Source: Deltaproteobacteria bacterium (GTDB lineage: Bacteria > Myxococcota_A > Polyangia > Polyangiales > Ga0077539). Taken from it: a DNA stretch of 64,000 nt. The first letter of the stretch is position 1; every line of letters starts with the position of its first letter. The notes beneath the pieces were generated by a model that worked only from the letters and a program-made list of their open reading frames with translations, did not search any database and had not been told where the DNA came from. Shown piece after piece: positions 1 to 9,661 of the stretch. The translations under genes and the position numbers were made by a program. The DNA lies in contig JACRDB010000104.1 of assembly GCA_016218725.1 (NCBI GenBank), forward strand, positions 1-64,000, in the 5' to 3' direction.

Positions 1-2
1 GG

Positions 3-104
3 CTCTGGGCGCTCTTCCCGGATACCTTCGAGGCGCTGCCCTGGGTGCCCGAGCTCCGGCGGCGCGTGCGGTACGTCAACCTCGCGGGCTACGAAGAGCC
101 CTGA
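3..104 (+). CDS. C-terminal tail of an unidentified protein, cut by the window edge
   Basis: An open frame enters from the left edge and stops at TGA 102-104, giving a 33-residue tail ending in NLAGYEEP. It is too short to assign. The stop codon is also the left copy of the TGA target duplication of the element that follows, so the insertion left this gene's end intact. The gene is convergent with the next coding gene at 270. Confidence 0.45.
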   Translation, partial: LWALFPDTFEALPWVPELRRRVRYVNLAGYEEP

Positions 105-263
105 GAGGGTGTCCAAGTGGATTTTCCGGGCGTCTTGCTTCTGCTCCGCGTCGCCGGTCAGCGTCAGGCCGCCTCGCCGTGCCACCAGCACGGCTTCGGC
201 GACCTTCCTTGCCCGGCTCGCGGAGCTTTGCAAACGCCTCGGAAAATCCACTTGGACACCCTC
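105..263. mobile_element. 159-bp MITE-like element with 24-bp perfect terminal inverted repeats and TGA target duplication
   Basis: Bases 105-128 (starting GAGGGTGTCC) are the exact reverse complement of 240-263. The trinucleotide TGA stands immediately outside each end (102-104 and 264-266), as expected for a 3-bp target-site duplication. The interior is about 110 bp and too short for a transposase, so this would be a non-autonomous derivative. On the minus strand one frame stays open through the whole element, possibly a remnant of the parent transposase. It lies between two convergent genes and could also act as a hairpin terminator. The parent IS family is not identified. Confidence 0.8.
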
Positions 264-269
264 TGAGCG

Positions 270-869
270 TCACCGCTTGGGTCCTCGGGGGAGCTCCTGG
301 GCGACGAACTCCACGGCGTCCAGCTCCTCCACGGACAGGCCCCACTCGGTGCTGCTGGCCTGCACGACGCTCAGCACCCCCACGAGGCTGTCCCGGGACG
401 GGCGCTCGTCGAGGTTCGGGGCCTCCCGGGGCGCCGCCGCGAGGCGCCGGAGGGCGTCCCGGTAATGCCGGATGCCTGTGATCGCGAGCTGGTGCTGGAA
501 GCGCAGCGCCAGGGGGCTGCACGCGGCCAGGAGGCGCTCGAAGACGTCCCGGGTGAGCTCCAGCATCACGCCGTCCTGGAGGGCTCGCACGGTCGCTCCG
601 CGCGGCCAGCGGTCCACCAGGGCGATCTGCCCGACCAGGGAGCCCGGGCGCATGGTGCTCACCACCTGGTTGCCCAGGCCGCTCTCGCGGCGCACCTCCA
701 GGCTGCCTTGCACCAGGAGGTAGCACGAGCGCCCGAGGTCCCCCTGACGACACACCACCTGCCCCGGGCGCAGCGCCCGCTCGGTGGCGGCGCCGAGGAG
801 CATCTCCAGCTCGGCGTCGGTGTACTCGCGCAGCGGCTGCAACGCGCGCAGGTCGGCGAGGGTGATCAT
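270..869 (-). CDS. Cyclic nucleotide-binding domain protein (second of a pair)
   Basis: A 199-residue protein with a Crp/PKA-type cyclic nucleotide-binding beta-roll over about residues 5-120 (RPGQVVCRQGD, then the phosphate-binding cassette GQIALVDRWPRGATV). The cassette Arg is kept, but the usual Glu of the GE(L/M)A motif is Gln. The C-terminal 75 residues show no helix-turn-helix, so this is not an ordinary Crp-type transcription factor. It overlaps the upstream paralogue by the 4-base ATGA at 866-869, so the two are translationally coupled and may act together. Ligand binding is uncertain. Confidence 0.75.
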   Translation of the reverse strand: MITLADLRALQPLREYTDAELEMLLGAATERALRPGQVVCRQGDLGRSCYLLVQGSLEVRRESGLGNQVVSTMRPGSLVGQIALVDRWPRGATVRALQDGVMLELTRDVFERLLAACSPLALRFQHQLAITGIRHYRDALRRLAAAPREAPNLDERPSRDSLVGVLSVVQASSTEWGLSVEELDAVEFVAQELPRGPKR

Positions 870-1474
870 CCCGCGCCTCGCAGTCGGTCGATCCAGCCCA
901 GGAAGCCCGCTCGGGGCGTCGCCGCCAGGGCTGGAGCGGGTCCCGTAGCGCTCGAGGTGCCCTTCGAAGCCGCGCTGCCGGGGACGGCCTTGGGGGGTGG
1001 CTCCTCGGTCGGAGTCTGGAGCTCCTGATCGACCTTGGCTTCGAGCTCGCGGAGCCGCTGGGTCACCACCCGGATGACCTCGCCGATGAAGAGGGAGGCG
1101 AGGGCCGGCGCCGCCGAGCGCATGGCAGTGAGCGCGTCCCGGCTGAGCTCCGCGACCACCGTGGGCTCCAGGGCCATCACCGTGGCGCTCCGGGGGGACG
1201 GGTCCAGGCAGGCCATCTCTCCGAGGAGCTGCCCGACGCCGGCCTGGGCGAGCTCAACCTCGGTGCCGTCCGTGTGGAGCACGCTCACCACGAGGGAGCC
1301 CTCGGTGACGAGCACCATGGTGTCTCCGGCCTCGCGCTCGCGAAAGAGCACCTGACCGGGGTCCAGGGTCTTCCACCGGAGGCACGCTCGGACCGTGTCC
1401 AGGTCGCGGTCTCCGAGCTTCGACAGCAGCGGCACCCGACGCAGGCGCTCACGGTGTTCCACGAAGGTGCTCAT
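866..1474 (-). CDS. Cyclic nucleotide-binding domain protein (first of a pair)
   Basis: A 202-residue protein with an N-terminal cyclic nucleotide-binding domain (about residues 10-130) containing DPGQVLFREREAGDTM and a full phosphate-binding cassette GEMACLDPSPRSATV, including the Glu and Arg expected to hold a cyclic nucleotide. A Pro/Ser/Ala-rich linker (about 150-185) leads to a short tail, GFLGWIDRLRG. No DNA-binding motif is visible. It is the first gene of a two-gene unit with the paralogue at 270-869. Likely a cytoplasmic sensor module or adaptor; the partner is unknown. Confidence 0.78.
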   Translation of the reverse strand: MSTFVEHRERLRRVPLLSKLGDRDLDTVRACLRWKTLDPGQVLFREREAGDTMVLVTEGSLVVSVLHTDGTEVELAQAGVGQLLGEMACLDPSPRSATVMALEPTVVAELSRDALTAMRSAAPALASLFIGEVIRVVTQRLRELEAKVDQELQTPTEEPPPKAVPGSAASKGTSSATGPAPALAATPRAGFLGWIDRLRGAG

Positions 1475-1519
1475 GGCCCTCGGGAGCCTACGACGGGTCC
1501 CACGGAGCGCACTAAATTT

Positions 1520-3262
1520 TTACTGCTGCCCCGCGAGGCTGAAGCCCCAGCTCCGGGCCATGGCCATCGGAGGTAGGATCGGCGCGCGGAACATGGCGGT
1601 CGCGAAGAGGCTCATCACCGAAGGGCCGCCAAGGACCAGGAGGACCTGCGATGCGCCAGGGGCGCCGACGATGAAATCTCCGTTGCGGTCACCATTGATG
1701 TCTCCAACGCCACGCACCGCGGAGCCCAGGGCGCCGGACCCGGTCGGGGGCTGCATGGGCGAGGTGGCGTCCCGACCCCCCGGCGCGCCATCGAAGAAGC
1801 CGCCGCCGCCGAGGAGGACCACCACCCGACCCGGGCCCGTGCCGTCCCCCCTCGCGCCGTCGGCGCTGGGGGCGCCGAGGGCCACGTCGTCCACGTTGTC
1901 TCCGTTGATGTCCCCGAGGCCCGTGACGGAGTAGCCCAGGCGCGAGCCCGGCGCGCCGTTCCAGGTGCGCGAAGGGGTCATCGAGAACATCGGACCGCGG
2001 AAGAAGTAGGCGGCTCCGGCCCCGGTGGCGCTCGGGGCCCCGATGGCCACGTCGCCCTGGCCGTCGCCGTCTACGTCGCCCAGGTGGGCCACGCTGAAGC
2101 CAAGCTGCTCGGCGCCCGGGACGAAGAAGCGCGGAGGGGGCATACCGCCCATCATGGCCCGGCCGACCTCGAAGACCGCCGCCACGCCCATCGCCACGCC
2201 CCCGAGGGCCGGGGCGCTGACCAGGAGTTCGCCGCTTCCATCGCCGTTCAGGTCCCCGAGGCCCGCCAGGGCGTGGCCGAAGGAGCGCGCCTCCGGCGGG
2301 GCCGGCAGCTCCGAGACCGTGCCCTGGAGCATGGCGCGGTCGGGCCCTCCCCGAAAAAGGAACACCGTGCCCGTGGAGCCCTGCCCGGGCGCACCGACGG
2401 CCAGGTCGCCGTAGCCGTTGCCGTCGGCGTCGCCCAGGGCCGCCACCGAGGAGCCGAAGGTCACGCCCGAGGACAGCGCCCGAAGCTCCGTGGGCCGGGC
2501 CGTCGCCAGGTCCGAGTTGCCCCAGTAGATGTACACCGCGCCTCCCCCCGAGGCGTCCGGAGCGCCTACCGCGAGCTCCGAATAACCGTCGCCGTCGAGG
2601 TCCCCGGCGCTGGCCACGGCGTGGCCGAAGCGCCCGCCACCCGCAGTCAATACCACCCCCTGCTCCATGAACGATCCAAGGTGTGGGTTCAGGAACACCG
2701 TGACCGCACCCTGCGAACCCATCTGCGCCCAGGTCGGGTCTCCGACAGCCAGGTCCGTCCTCCCGTTCCCGTCGTGGTCCCACGACGACCACCAGGACAC
2801 CCTGCCCTGGGCCATCCTACCTTGTGTGCGAAAGACCCACACCGGACCTGGTGTAGTTCCGACACCTTCAGGACTTCGGCCCCGGAGGCGCCAGAACCAG
2901 GTGCCAGGGGTGAGGTCCTGGGAGGGTGCGGCCCGGTCGCCGTTGACCTCCTGGGAGCGCACCATCCCCGCCGGGAAGGACCGATTGGTGGAGAGCTCCA
3001 GCACGGCGCCGTGCACCCCCGGGGCCAGGGCCCAGCGCAGGTCCGGGCGCGCCGACGGCACCACGGAAGATGACATCGGCGCGATGGGGCGCGGCGCCGG
3101 GATCATCGCAGCGCCATCGGGCGGGGCGTCCACCGAGGTGTCCCTCGCGGAGTCCGGGCGAGGCACTTCTGGTCCGCCGTCGCGCAGGGGAAAGGGTCGC
3201 TCGCGCTGCCGGAGGTCTCCGCAGCCGACCAGGAGGACCAGGGCGATGTGCGCGCTTCGCAT
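1520..3262 (-). CDS. FG-GAP (integrin alpha-like) repeat lipoprotein
   Basis: A 580-residue secreted lipoprotein: signal peptide with lipobox LLVGC at residues 10-14, a low-complexity region, an Ig-like stretch (about 50-150), then about seven FG-GAP repeats of the form F/LG..VA..GD.(D/N)GDG..(D/E)(L/V).VGAP, which build an integrin-type beta-propeller with Ca-binding D-x-D/N-x-D loops. It starts one base after the stop of the 3264-4445 gene and is the last gene of the kinase operon. Probably surface- or periplasm-exposed; the ligand is unknown. Confidence 0.82.
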   Translation of the reverse strand: MRSAHIALVLLVGCGDLRQRERPFPLRDGGPEVPRPDSARDTSVDAPPDGAAMIPAPRPIAPMSSSVVPSARPDLRWALAPGVHGAVLELSTNRSFPAGMVRSQEVNGDRAAPSQDLTPGTWFWRLRGRSPEGVGTTPGPVWVFRTQGRMAQGRVSWWSSWDHDGNGRTDLAVGDPTWAQMGSQGAVTVFLNPHLGSFMEQGVVLTAGGGRFGHAVASAGDLDGDGYSELAVGAPDASGGGAVYIYWGNSDLATARPTELRALSSGVTFGSSVAALGDADGNGYGDLAVGAPGQGSTGTVFLFRGGPDRAMLQGTVSELPAPPEARSFGHALAGLGDLNGDGSGELLVSAPALGGVAMGVAAVFEVGRAMMGGMPPPRFFVPGAEQLGFSVAHLGDVDGDGQGDVAIGAPSATGAGAAYFFRGPMFSMTPSRTWNGAPGSRLGYSVTGLGDINGDNVDDVALGAPSADGARGDGTGPGRVVVLLGGGGFFDGAPGGRDATSPMQPPTGSGALGSAVRGVGDINGDRNGDFIVGAPGASQVLLVLGGPSVMSLFATAMFRAPILPPMAMARSWGFSLAGQQ

Positions 3263-3263
3263 T

Positions 3264-4445
3264 TCAGAACCCGACCGCGCAGGAGAGGCCGAGGTCCCCG
3301 GGGCCCGTGCCGCAGCGCAGCGCCGCGCGGCGCTCTCCCCGCTGCGAGGGGACCGCGAGCCACAGGGCCATGGAGGCCGCGGCGAGGACTCCCCCGGCGG
3401 TGAAGCCCACGGTGGCGAGCGTGCCGCCGAGGGAGAAGCGCTCTGCGGTGTCTGCGCAGGCTCGGACGTTCTCGGGCCTCTCGGCCCAGATCCCGCCGTC
3501 GCGGGGGTCCCTCCAGCAGCCCTCCGGGCCTTCGTTGAAGGCGCTCAGGGCGCTCCCCCGGACCAACGCTCCCACGACCCCGAGGCCGAGGCCGAGGCCC
3601 GCGCCCACGAACGCCCCCACGGCCACCCAGCGCAGCGCCTGAGGGCCCGTCGAGGGCTGCGTGGGCGGCAGGAGGTTCGCGCTCCGGGCGCGGCACTCGG
3701 TCCCGTCTGCGAAGAGACCCTCGGGGCACCGCGGAGGGCCCTCGCAGAGACTCCCCGCGGAGAGGCCCTGGCCAGGCCAGCAGCAGTGACCCGGGGCGGG
3801 AGACACCCTGCCGCCCTCGCAGACCGTCGGCGGCGGTGGTGGTGGCGGCGGCGGCGGCGGCAGCGCCTCCGGGGTGACGTCCACCGGGACCGTGGAGCCC
3901 GCGGAGACCTGCACCTCCTGGCGCCAGGGGCGGCACGCAGGGCAGCGCGCTTCGAGGGTGACCGAGCCGGGCGTGACCACCGTGGGGAAGCCCCAGAGCG
4001 CCGGCGCGAGGACCTGCTCACCGATCCGGAGCTCCAGCCCGGCGGGGGCGGGCGAGGGGGGGCGCACCAAGAGGCGCCCCACGCGGCGCTCCAGGTCCGT
4101 CACCAGGGCGCTGCAAGCGGCCAGGTGCTGCGCTCGTCCCAGGAGCCCGGCGTCCTCCGTGACCTCCGCGACGCAGCGCTGGGCGCTCCCGAGGGCCTCG
4201 GCCAGGCGCCCGACGGCCCTCTCCTCCTCGGCCACCATGCGGCGCAGCGGCGGGGACATCCGGAGGCTCCCGGCGCGCGTCGCGAGGGCCAGGGCCTCGG
4301 CGTGGTCTCCGCGCACGGCGGCCTGCTGGGCGCGGGTGATGAGCTCTCTGCGCGTGGCCTCGAAGGCCGGGTCCTGCTGCGCCCACGCGACGCCTCCAGC
4401 GGACCACGACACCAGGAGGGCTGCCAACAAGGAAGGGTTTCGCAT
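3264..4445 (-). CDS. Secreted/membrane protein with helical N-terminal repeat region and Pro-rich linker
   Basis: 393 residues. The signal peptide ends near VAWAQQ (residues 18-23). A helical TPR-like region (about 25-120) is followed by a beta-rich PEGA-like stretch (about 125-195), a run of about ten prolines (near 200), a Cys-rich segment, and one transmembrane helix, WVAVGAFVGAGLGLGLGV (about 268-290). It sits 9 bp downstream of the kinase and 1 bp upstream of the FG-GAP lipoprotein, so it is an operon member. This organisation is common beside myxobacterial Ser/Thr kinases, but no enzymatic motif is present. Confidence 0.65.
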   Translation of the reverse strand: MRNPSLLAALLVSWSAGGVAWAQQDPAFEATRRELITRAQQAAVRGDHAEALALATRAGSLRMSPPLRRMVAEEERAVGRLAEALGSAQRCVAEVTEDAGLLGRAQHLAACSALVTDLERRVGRLLVRPPSPAPAGLELRIGEQVLAPALWGFPTVVTPGSVTLEARCPACRPWRQEVQVSAGSTVPVDVTPEALPPPPPPPPPPPTVCEGGRVSPAPGHCCWPGQGLSAGSLCEGPPRCPEGLFADGTECRARSANLLPPTQPSTGPQALRWVAVGAFVGAGLGLGLGVVGALVRGSALSAFNEGPEGCWRDPRDGGIWAERPENVRACADTAERFSLGGTLATVGFTAGGVLAAASMALWLAVPSQRGERRAALRCGTGPGDLGLSCAVGF

Positions 4446-4454
4446 CGGTCCCTC

Positions 4455-5918
<1,464 letters not shown>

Positions 5919-5927
5919 TGGTACCCG

Positions 5928-5933
5928 TTCCTA
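5928..5933 (-). promoter_or_regulatory. Putative -10 element (TAGGAA) of the kinase operon
   Basis: Minus-strand TAGGAA lies 9 bases before the GTG start of the kinase gene, too close to leave room for a leader with a ribosome-binding site. It is a weak match to TAnnnT. Confidence 0.3.
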
Positions 5934-6034
5934 CCACGAGACCCCCAACCCCGCACCCTGTCAACTCCTGCGGCCCCTGCAGCGCACCCCCACGCGCGCC
6001 GACGGCATGGTAGGCCCCACGCCTGCCCCACACC

Positions 6035-7210
6035 ATGAGCACCCCAGGCTTCACCTTCACCGTCACCGCCCGCGATGGAAACGCTCGCACGGCTACCTAC
6101 ATCACACCACACGGCGCGGTGGAGACTCCGGCGTTCATGCCCGTGGGGACCCTGGGCACGGTGAAGGCGCTGACCTCCGAGGAGGTGGCGTCCACGGGGG
6201 CGAGGGTGGTGCTTGGGAACACCTATCACCTGGCGCTGCGTCCGGGGGAGGACACGGTGAGGGCCCTCGGGGGGCTGCACCGGTTTGCGCGTTGGACGGG
6301 GCCCATGCTGACGGACTCCGGGGGCTTCCAGGTGTTCTCCCTGGCGGCCCGCAGGACCGTGGACGACGACGGGGTGACCTTCCGCTCGCACATCGACGGG
6401 GCGCCTCGGAGGCTGACGCCGGAGGAGAGCGTGCGCATCCAGGCGGTCCTCGGGAGCGACATCGCCATGGCCTTTGACGAGTGCCCTCCCGGCGACGCGG
6501 ACCGCGCTACCATCGAGCGGGCGATGCGGCGCACCAGCGCCTGGGCGAGGCGCTGCCTTGAGGCCCCGAGAGGTGCGTCCCAGGCGCTCTTTGGGATCGT
6601 CCAGGGGGGCATCCACGAGGACCTTCGGAGGGCCCACCTGGAGGACCTCGGGGGCCTCGATTGGGACGGCCTGGCCCTCGGAGGACTCAGCGTGGGCGAG
6701 GGCGTGGAGGACATGCACCGGGTGCTGCGCGCCATCGGGCCGGAGCTCCCGGAGGAGCGCCCGAGGTATCTCATGGGCGTCGGGGCCCCGAGGGACCTCC
6801 TGGTCGGCGCCCTCTGCGGGATCGACCTCTTTGACTGCGTGCTGCCGACGCGCAACGCGCGCAACGGGCAGGCCCTCACCTGGCGCGGGAGGGTGAACAT
6901 CAAGCAGTCGCGGCACCGCCGGGACGACGCGCCGCTGGACCCACGGTGCGACGGGGCGTGCTGCACCACGGGGTATTCCCGGGGCTACCTCCGGCACCTC
7001 TTTGTCTCAAAGGAGATCCTGGCCAGCCGGGTGTTGAGCCTCCACAACCTGCATTTCCTTGGAGCTCTGCTGGCGGCCACGCGGCGGGCCATCGCCGAGG
7101 GCCTCGCCGAGCGCTTCGTGGAGGAGACCCTCCAGGGCTGGCGCGAGGGCGACGAGGTGGGCCCCGCCGTCCCGATGACGCGCCCGGAGCGCTGGAGGGC
7201 CGAAAAGTAG
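6035..7210 (+). CDS. tgt: Queuine tRNA-ribosyltransferase (tRNA-guanine transglycosylase)
   Basis: 391 residues, normal length for bacterial TGT, which exchanges G34 of Asn/Asp/His/Tyr tRNAs for preQ1 in queuosine synthesis. Visible motifs: VETPAFMPVGT, LGNTYHL, DSGGFQVFSL (catalytic Asp region), FDECPPG, GIVQGG and the GLALGG substrate-loop region, with the nucleophile region DCVLPTRNARNG. The zinc site is odd: the usual C-x-C-x2-C reads C-D-G-A-C-C (Cys 305, 309, 310). No other queuosine gene is adjacent. It is divergent from the kinase. Confidence 0.95.
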   Translation: MSTPGFTFTVTARDGNARTATYITPHGAVETPAFMPVGTLGTVKALTSEEVASTGARVVLGNTYHLALRPGEDTVRALGGLHRFARWTGPMLTDSGGFQVFSLAARRTVDDDGVTFRSHIDGAPRRLTPEESVRIQAVLGSDIAMAFDECPPGDADRATIERAMRRTSAWARRCLEAPRGASQALFGIVQGGIHEDLRRAHLEDLGGLDWDGLALGGLSVGEGVEDMHRVLRAIGPELPEERPRYLMGVGAPRDLLVGALCGIDLFDCVLPTRNARNGQALTWRGRVNIKQSRHRRDDAPLDPRCDGACCTTGYSRGYLRHLFVSKEILASRVLSLHNLHFLGALLAATRRAIAEGLAERFVEETLQGWREGDEVGPAVPMTRPERWRAEK

Positions 7211-7248
7211 CGACGCCCCGGGACCCGGTGGGACCATCGGGCACCCGC

Positions 7249-7617
7249 ATGTGGACGACCACCGAACGCCGCGCCCGACGCTCCGAGGACCTCTACGAGG
7301 CCCTGACCTTCCTCCTGGCCTCGCAGCGAGAGCGCGCGGGGCTGGACCAGCTCGTGCTGGCCACCCCCGACGGGTGCCTGGTGGCCTGCGACGGGGACCC
7401 TCAGGTGGCCGAGGAGTACGCGGCCTACGCGCCGGTGATCGCCCGGGATGGCGGCGTGGGCATGGACCCGTGGACCCTCGCCGGGGTGGCCGTGCACGAG
7501 TTCCGCGCCGGGGACCTGGACCTGCTCCTGGTCCTGCGCGGCGTAGCGCCCACGGAGCGCCTGGCCGCGGCGGTGATGGCGAGCATCCAGGGCGCAGCGC
7601 GCATCCTCGCGCGGTGA
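7249..7617 (+). CDS. Small Roadblock/LC7-like domain protein
   Basis: 122 residues. LDQLVLATPDGCLVACDGD followed by a helix (AEEYAAYAPVI) and beta strands resembles the Roadblock/LC7 fold of MglB-type regulators of small GTPases, but similarity is weak and judged by eye. It starts at ATG 7249, 38 bases after tgt, and may be co-transcribed with it. It converges on the cyclophilin gene, leaving only 9 bases between stops. No signal peptide; cytoplasmic. Confidence 0.6.
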   Translation: MWTTTERRARRSEDLYEALTFLLASQRERAGLDQLVLATPDGCLVACDGDPQVAEEYAAYAPVIARDGGVGMDPWTLAGVAVHEFRAGDLDLLLVLRGVAPTERLAAAVMASIQGAARILAR

Positions 7618-7626
7618 CCGCGCGGG

Positions 7627-8745
7627 CTACGGCCGCCGACGGATCCGTACCTGCCGGAGGAAGACCGGCTCCGCGGGGCGCTCGCCGTGGACCGGCACGT
7701 TGGCGATGCGGGTGACCAGCGCCACGGGCTCACAGCGGCCGAAGATGGAGTAGCTCCCGTCCAGGTGGCTGCGGGCCGTCTCGGTGATGAAGAACTGCCC
7801 CGCGTTGGTGTTCTCCCCGTGGTTGGCCATGCACAGAAGGCCGCCGGCGTCGTGGGGGCGGACGTTCTCGTCATGGATCTCGTAGCCGGTGCCGCCGTAG
7901 CCCGACCGGAGCTGGTCGCCGCCCTGGATCATGAAGTCCGGGATCACCCGGTGGAACACCGAGCCGTCATAGAAGGGCCTCCGCGCCCAGCGCGCCGCCA
8001 TGGGGTCCCAGAAGTCCCTCACGCCCCGGGCGAGCCCCACGAAATTCGCCACCGTCGTCGGCGCCTGCTCCGAGAGGAGCGAGCACGTGAAGGTCCCGAG
8101 GGAGGTCTCAAGCTCGGCCACCAGGGGACCCGTCCCGTCGAGCCCCGCGGTGGCGTCCGCGAGGGTGAACCCCCCACCGCGAGGGTCCCGGGAGGTGGGC
8201 GTCGGCGCGGCGGCCTCAAGCGCTGCGCCGTTGGAGGTGGGTATTGGTATGTAACTGTCAGTAAATGTAGGTGTGGACGGAGCTGGCGGAGTTTGCGGAG
8301 GTACCGGGGGGGCCGATGGGGGGGCGGTTGGAGGGAAGGTGGCTGCGGTGTCCGTCGGAGGGGGAGTCGAGGGGGGGGACACCGGGCTTCGCGAGAGCTG
8401 CCAGAGGAGCGCCCCAAGGATGCCTCCGACCACCAGGGCCGGGACCAGGCGCTTGCCCAGGGCCCCACCGAGACGCTGTGTGGTTGCCGTCGGAGGGACG
8501 GGCGGCGTCGCGGGGGGCGCTTCCGTCGGGGATACGGGAGTTGGCGCAGCGGCCTGCGGGGCCGTCGGGATCGGGGGGGTCTCGGCCGGGGGCGGGACGG
8601 AAGGGACCGCGGGGATCGCTTCGGAGGGGGCGCGAGGACGCTCCGACGCGGTCGTGGGCGGCACCGAGGGTGCCTTGCCGGCGCCCCTGGCGCCGGGGGC
8701 CTGGGGCCGCTGGCCGGCCTTCGATTTCTTCCTCCCCTTGCTCAT
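7627..8745 (-). CDS. Membrane-anchored cyclophilin-type peptidyl-prolyl cis-trans isomerase
   Basis: 372 residues from the ATG inside the ATGA overlap (8742-8745) with the hydrolase gene; an earlier in-frame ATG at 8778 is less likely. A Lys-rich N-terminus and Pro/Ala/Thr-rich segment lead to one membrane helix (LVPALVVGGILGALLWQL), a second Pro/Thr linker, and a C-terminal cyclophilin domain with VFHRVIPDFMIQGGD and NTNAGQFFIT, the catalytic Arg and active-site core. Expected to assist folding outside the cytoplasmic membrane. Confidence 0.88.
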   Translation of the reverse strand: MSKGRKKSKAGQRPQAPGARGAGKAPSVPPTTASERPRAPSEAIPAVPSVPPPAETPPIPTAPQAAAPTPVSPTEAPPATPPVPPTATTQRLGGALGKRLVPALVVGGILGALLWQLSRSPVSPPSTPPPTDTAATFPPTAPPSAPPVPPQTPPAPSTPTFTDSYIPIPTSNGAALEAAAPTPTSRDPRGGGFTLADATAGLDGTGPLVAELETSLGTFTCSLLSEQAPTTVANFVGLARGVRDFWDPMAARWARRPFYDGSVFHRVIPDFMIQGGDQLRSGYGGTGYEIHDENVRPHDAGGLLCMANHGENTNAGQFFITETARSHLDGSYSIFGRCEPVALVTRIANVPVHGERPAEPVFLRQVRIRRRP

Positions 8746-9626
8746 CGTGGGACGGCGTGACGGGTGGCGTCGAGCCACCAGCCGAGGGTCTCATTGACCA
8801 CCTCGGGCTGCTCCTGCTGCACGAAGTGACCGCAGTGAGGGACGCGGCGGACATGGAGGTCCCGCACGAAGTCCACGTGGGGAGGGACGAGCTCGCGGCC
8901 GAGGGCGCGGTCCTCCTCGGCCCACAGGAGGAGCCCCGGGCGCTCGATGGTGCCATAGCTCCGGCGACGGCGCATGCCCTCGCGGGGATGCAAGAGCGCC
9001 TTCAAGGCTTGGCGGTAGTAGGCCAGGGGGCCGCGGAGGTCCTCGGGGGTGGCGAAGCTCCGGGCGTAGGGCTCCAGCGCCTCGCGGGTGAAGCGCGAGC
9101 GGTCCACGGCCATGCCCCGGAGGCTGCGCGCGATGGCCGCGCCGCCGTTGCGCGAGAGCATGCGCTCGGGCAGCCACGGGAGGTTGAAGAAGAACATGTA
9201 CCAGCTCTTCCGGAGCTGTGCGGGGGAGCGCAGGAGCACGTCTTGAAAGACCGCGGGGTGGGGACAGTTGAGCACGGCGAAGCGGTCGATCACGTCCGGG
9301 TGGCGGGCCACGGTCTCCCAGGTGATGGCCCCTCCCCAGTCGTGGCCGACCACCGTGGCGGTCTCATACCCCAGGGCGTGGATGAGGCCGACCACGTCCC
9401 GGGCCAGGTTGGCCATGTCGTAGCCCCCGGGGCTGCGCTCCGTGAGGCCGTAGCCGCGCATGTCCGGGGCCGCGGCCCGGTAGCCCCGGGAGGCCACGAA
9501 GGGGAGCTGATGCCTCCAGGAGAACCAGCGCTCCGGGAAGCCGTGGAGGAACAACACGAGGGGCCCTTCGCCCTCGGAGGCCACATGGAACCGCAGGCCG
9601 TTGGCCGTGATGGACGCTTCCTGCAC
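8742..9626 (-). CDS. Alpha/beta hydrolase, epoxide hydrolase-like
   Basis: 294 residues. LFLHGFPERWFSW gives the HGxP oxyanion motif, VVGHDWGG carries a nucleophilic Asp (as in epoxide hydrolases and haloalkane dehalogenases rather than a Ser), and HCGHFVQQEQPE supplies the catalytic His. A helical cap with YYRQALKALL fits the epoxide hydrolase branch. No signal peptide. It overlaps the cyclophilin gene by ATGA and is divergent from the INSIG-like gene. Substrate unknown. Confidence 0.88.
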   Translation of the reverse strand: MQEASITANGLRFHVASEGEGPLVLFLHGFPERWFSWRHQLPFVASRGYRAAAPDMRGYGLTERSPGGYDMANLARDVVGLIHALGYETATVVGHDWGGAITWETVARHPDVIDRFAVLNCPHPAVFQDVLLRSPAQLRKSWYMFFFNLPWLPERMLSRNGGAAIARSLRGMAVDRSRFTREALEPYARSFATPEDLRGPLAYYRQALKALLHPREGMRRRRSYGTIERPGLLLWAEEDRALGRELVPPHVDFVRDLHVRRVPHCGHFVQQEQPEVVNETLGWWLDATRHAVPR

Positions 9627-9648
9627 GACAGGTGTTCCCTTTCGGAGG

Positions 9649-9654
9649 TAGAAC
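9649..9654 (+). promoter_or_regulatory. Putative -10 element (TAGAAC) supporting GTG 9662 as start
   Basis: TAGAAC lies 7 bases before GTG 9662. An in-frame GTG at 9632 would leave only 5 bases to the divergent hydrolase start, so 9662 is preferred. GGAGGT at 9644-9649 is too far from GTG 9662 (13 bases) to be a good ribosome-binding site. Confidence 0.35.
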
Positions 9655-9661
9655 CAGGGCC

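Noticed and set aside
270..1474. Crp-type transcription regulators
   Set aside because: Both proteins have a cyclic nucleotide-binding domain but no helix-turn-helix after it.
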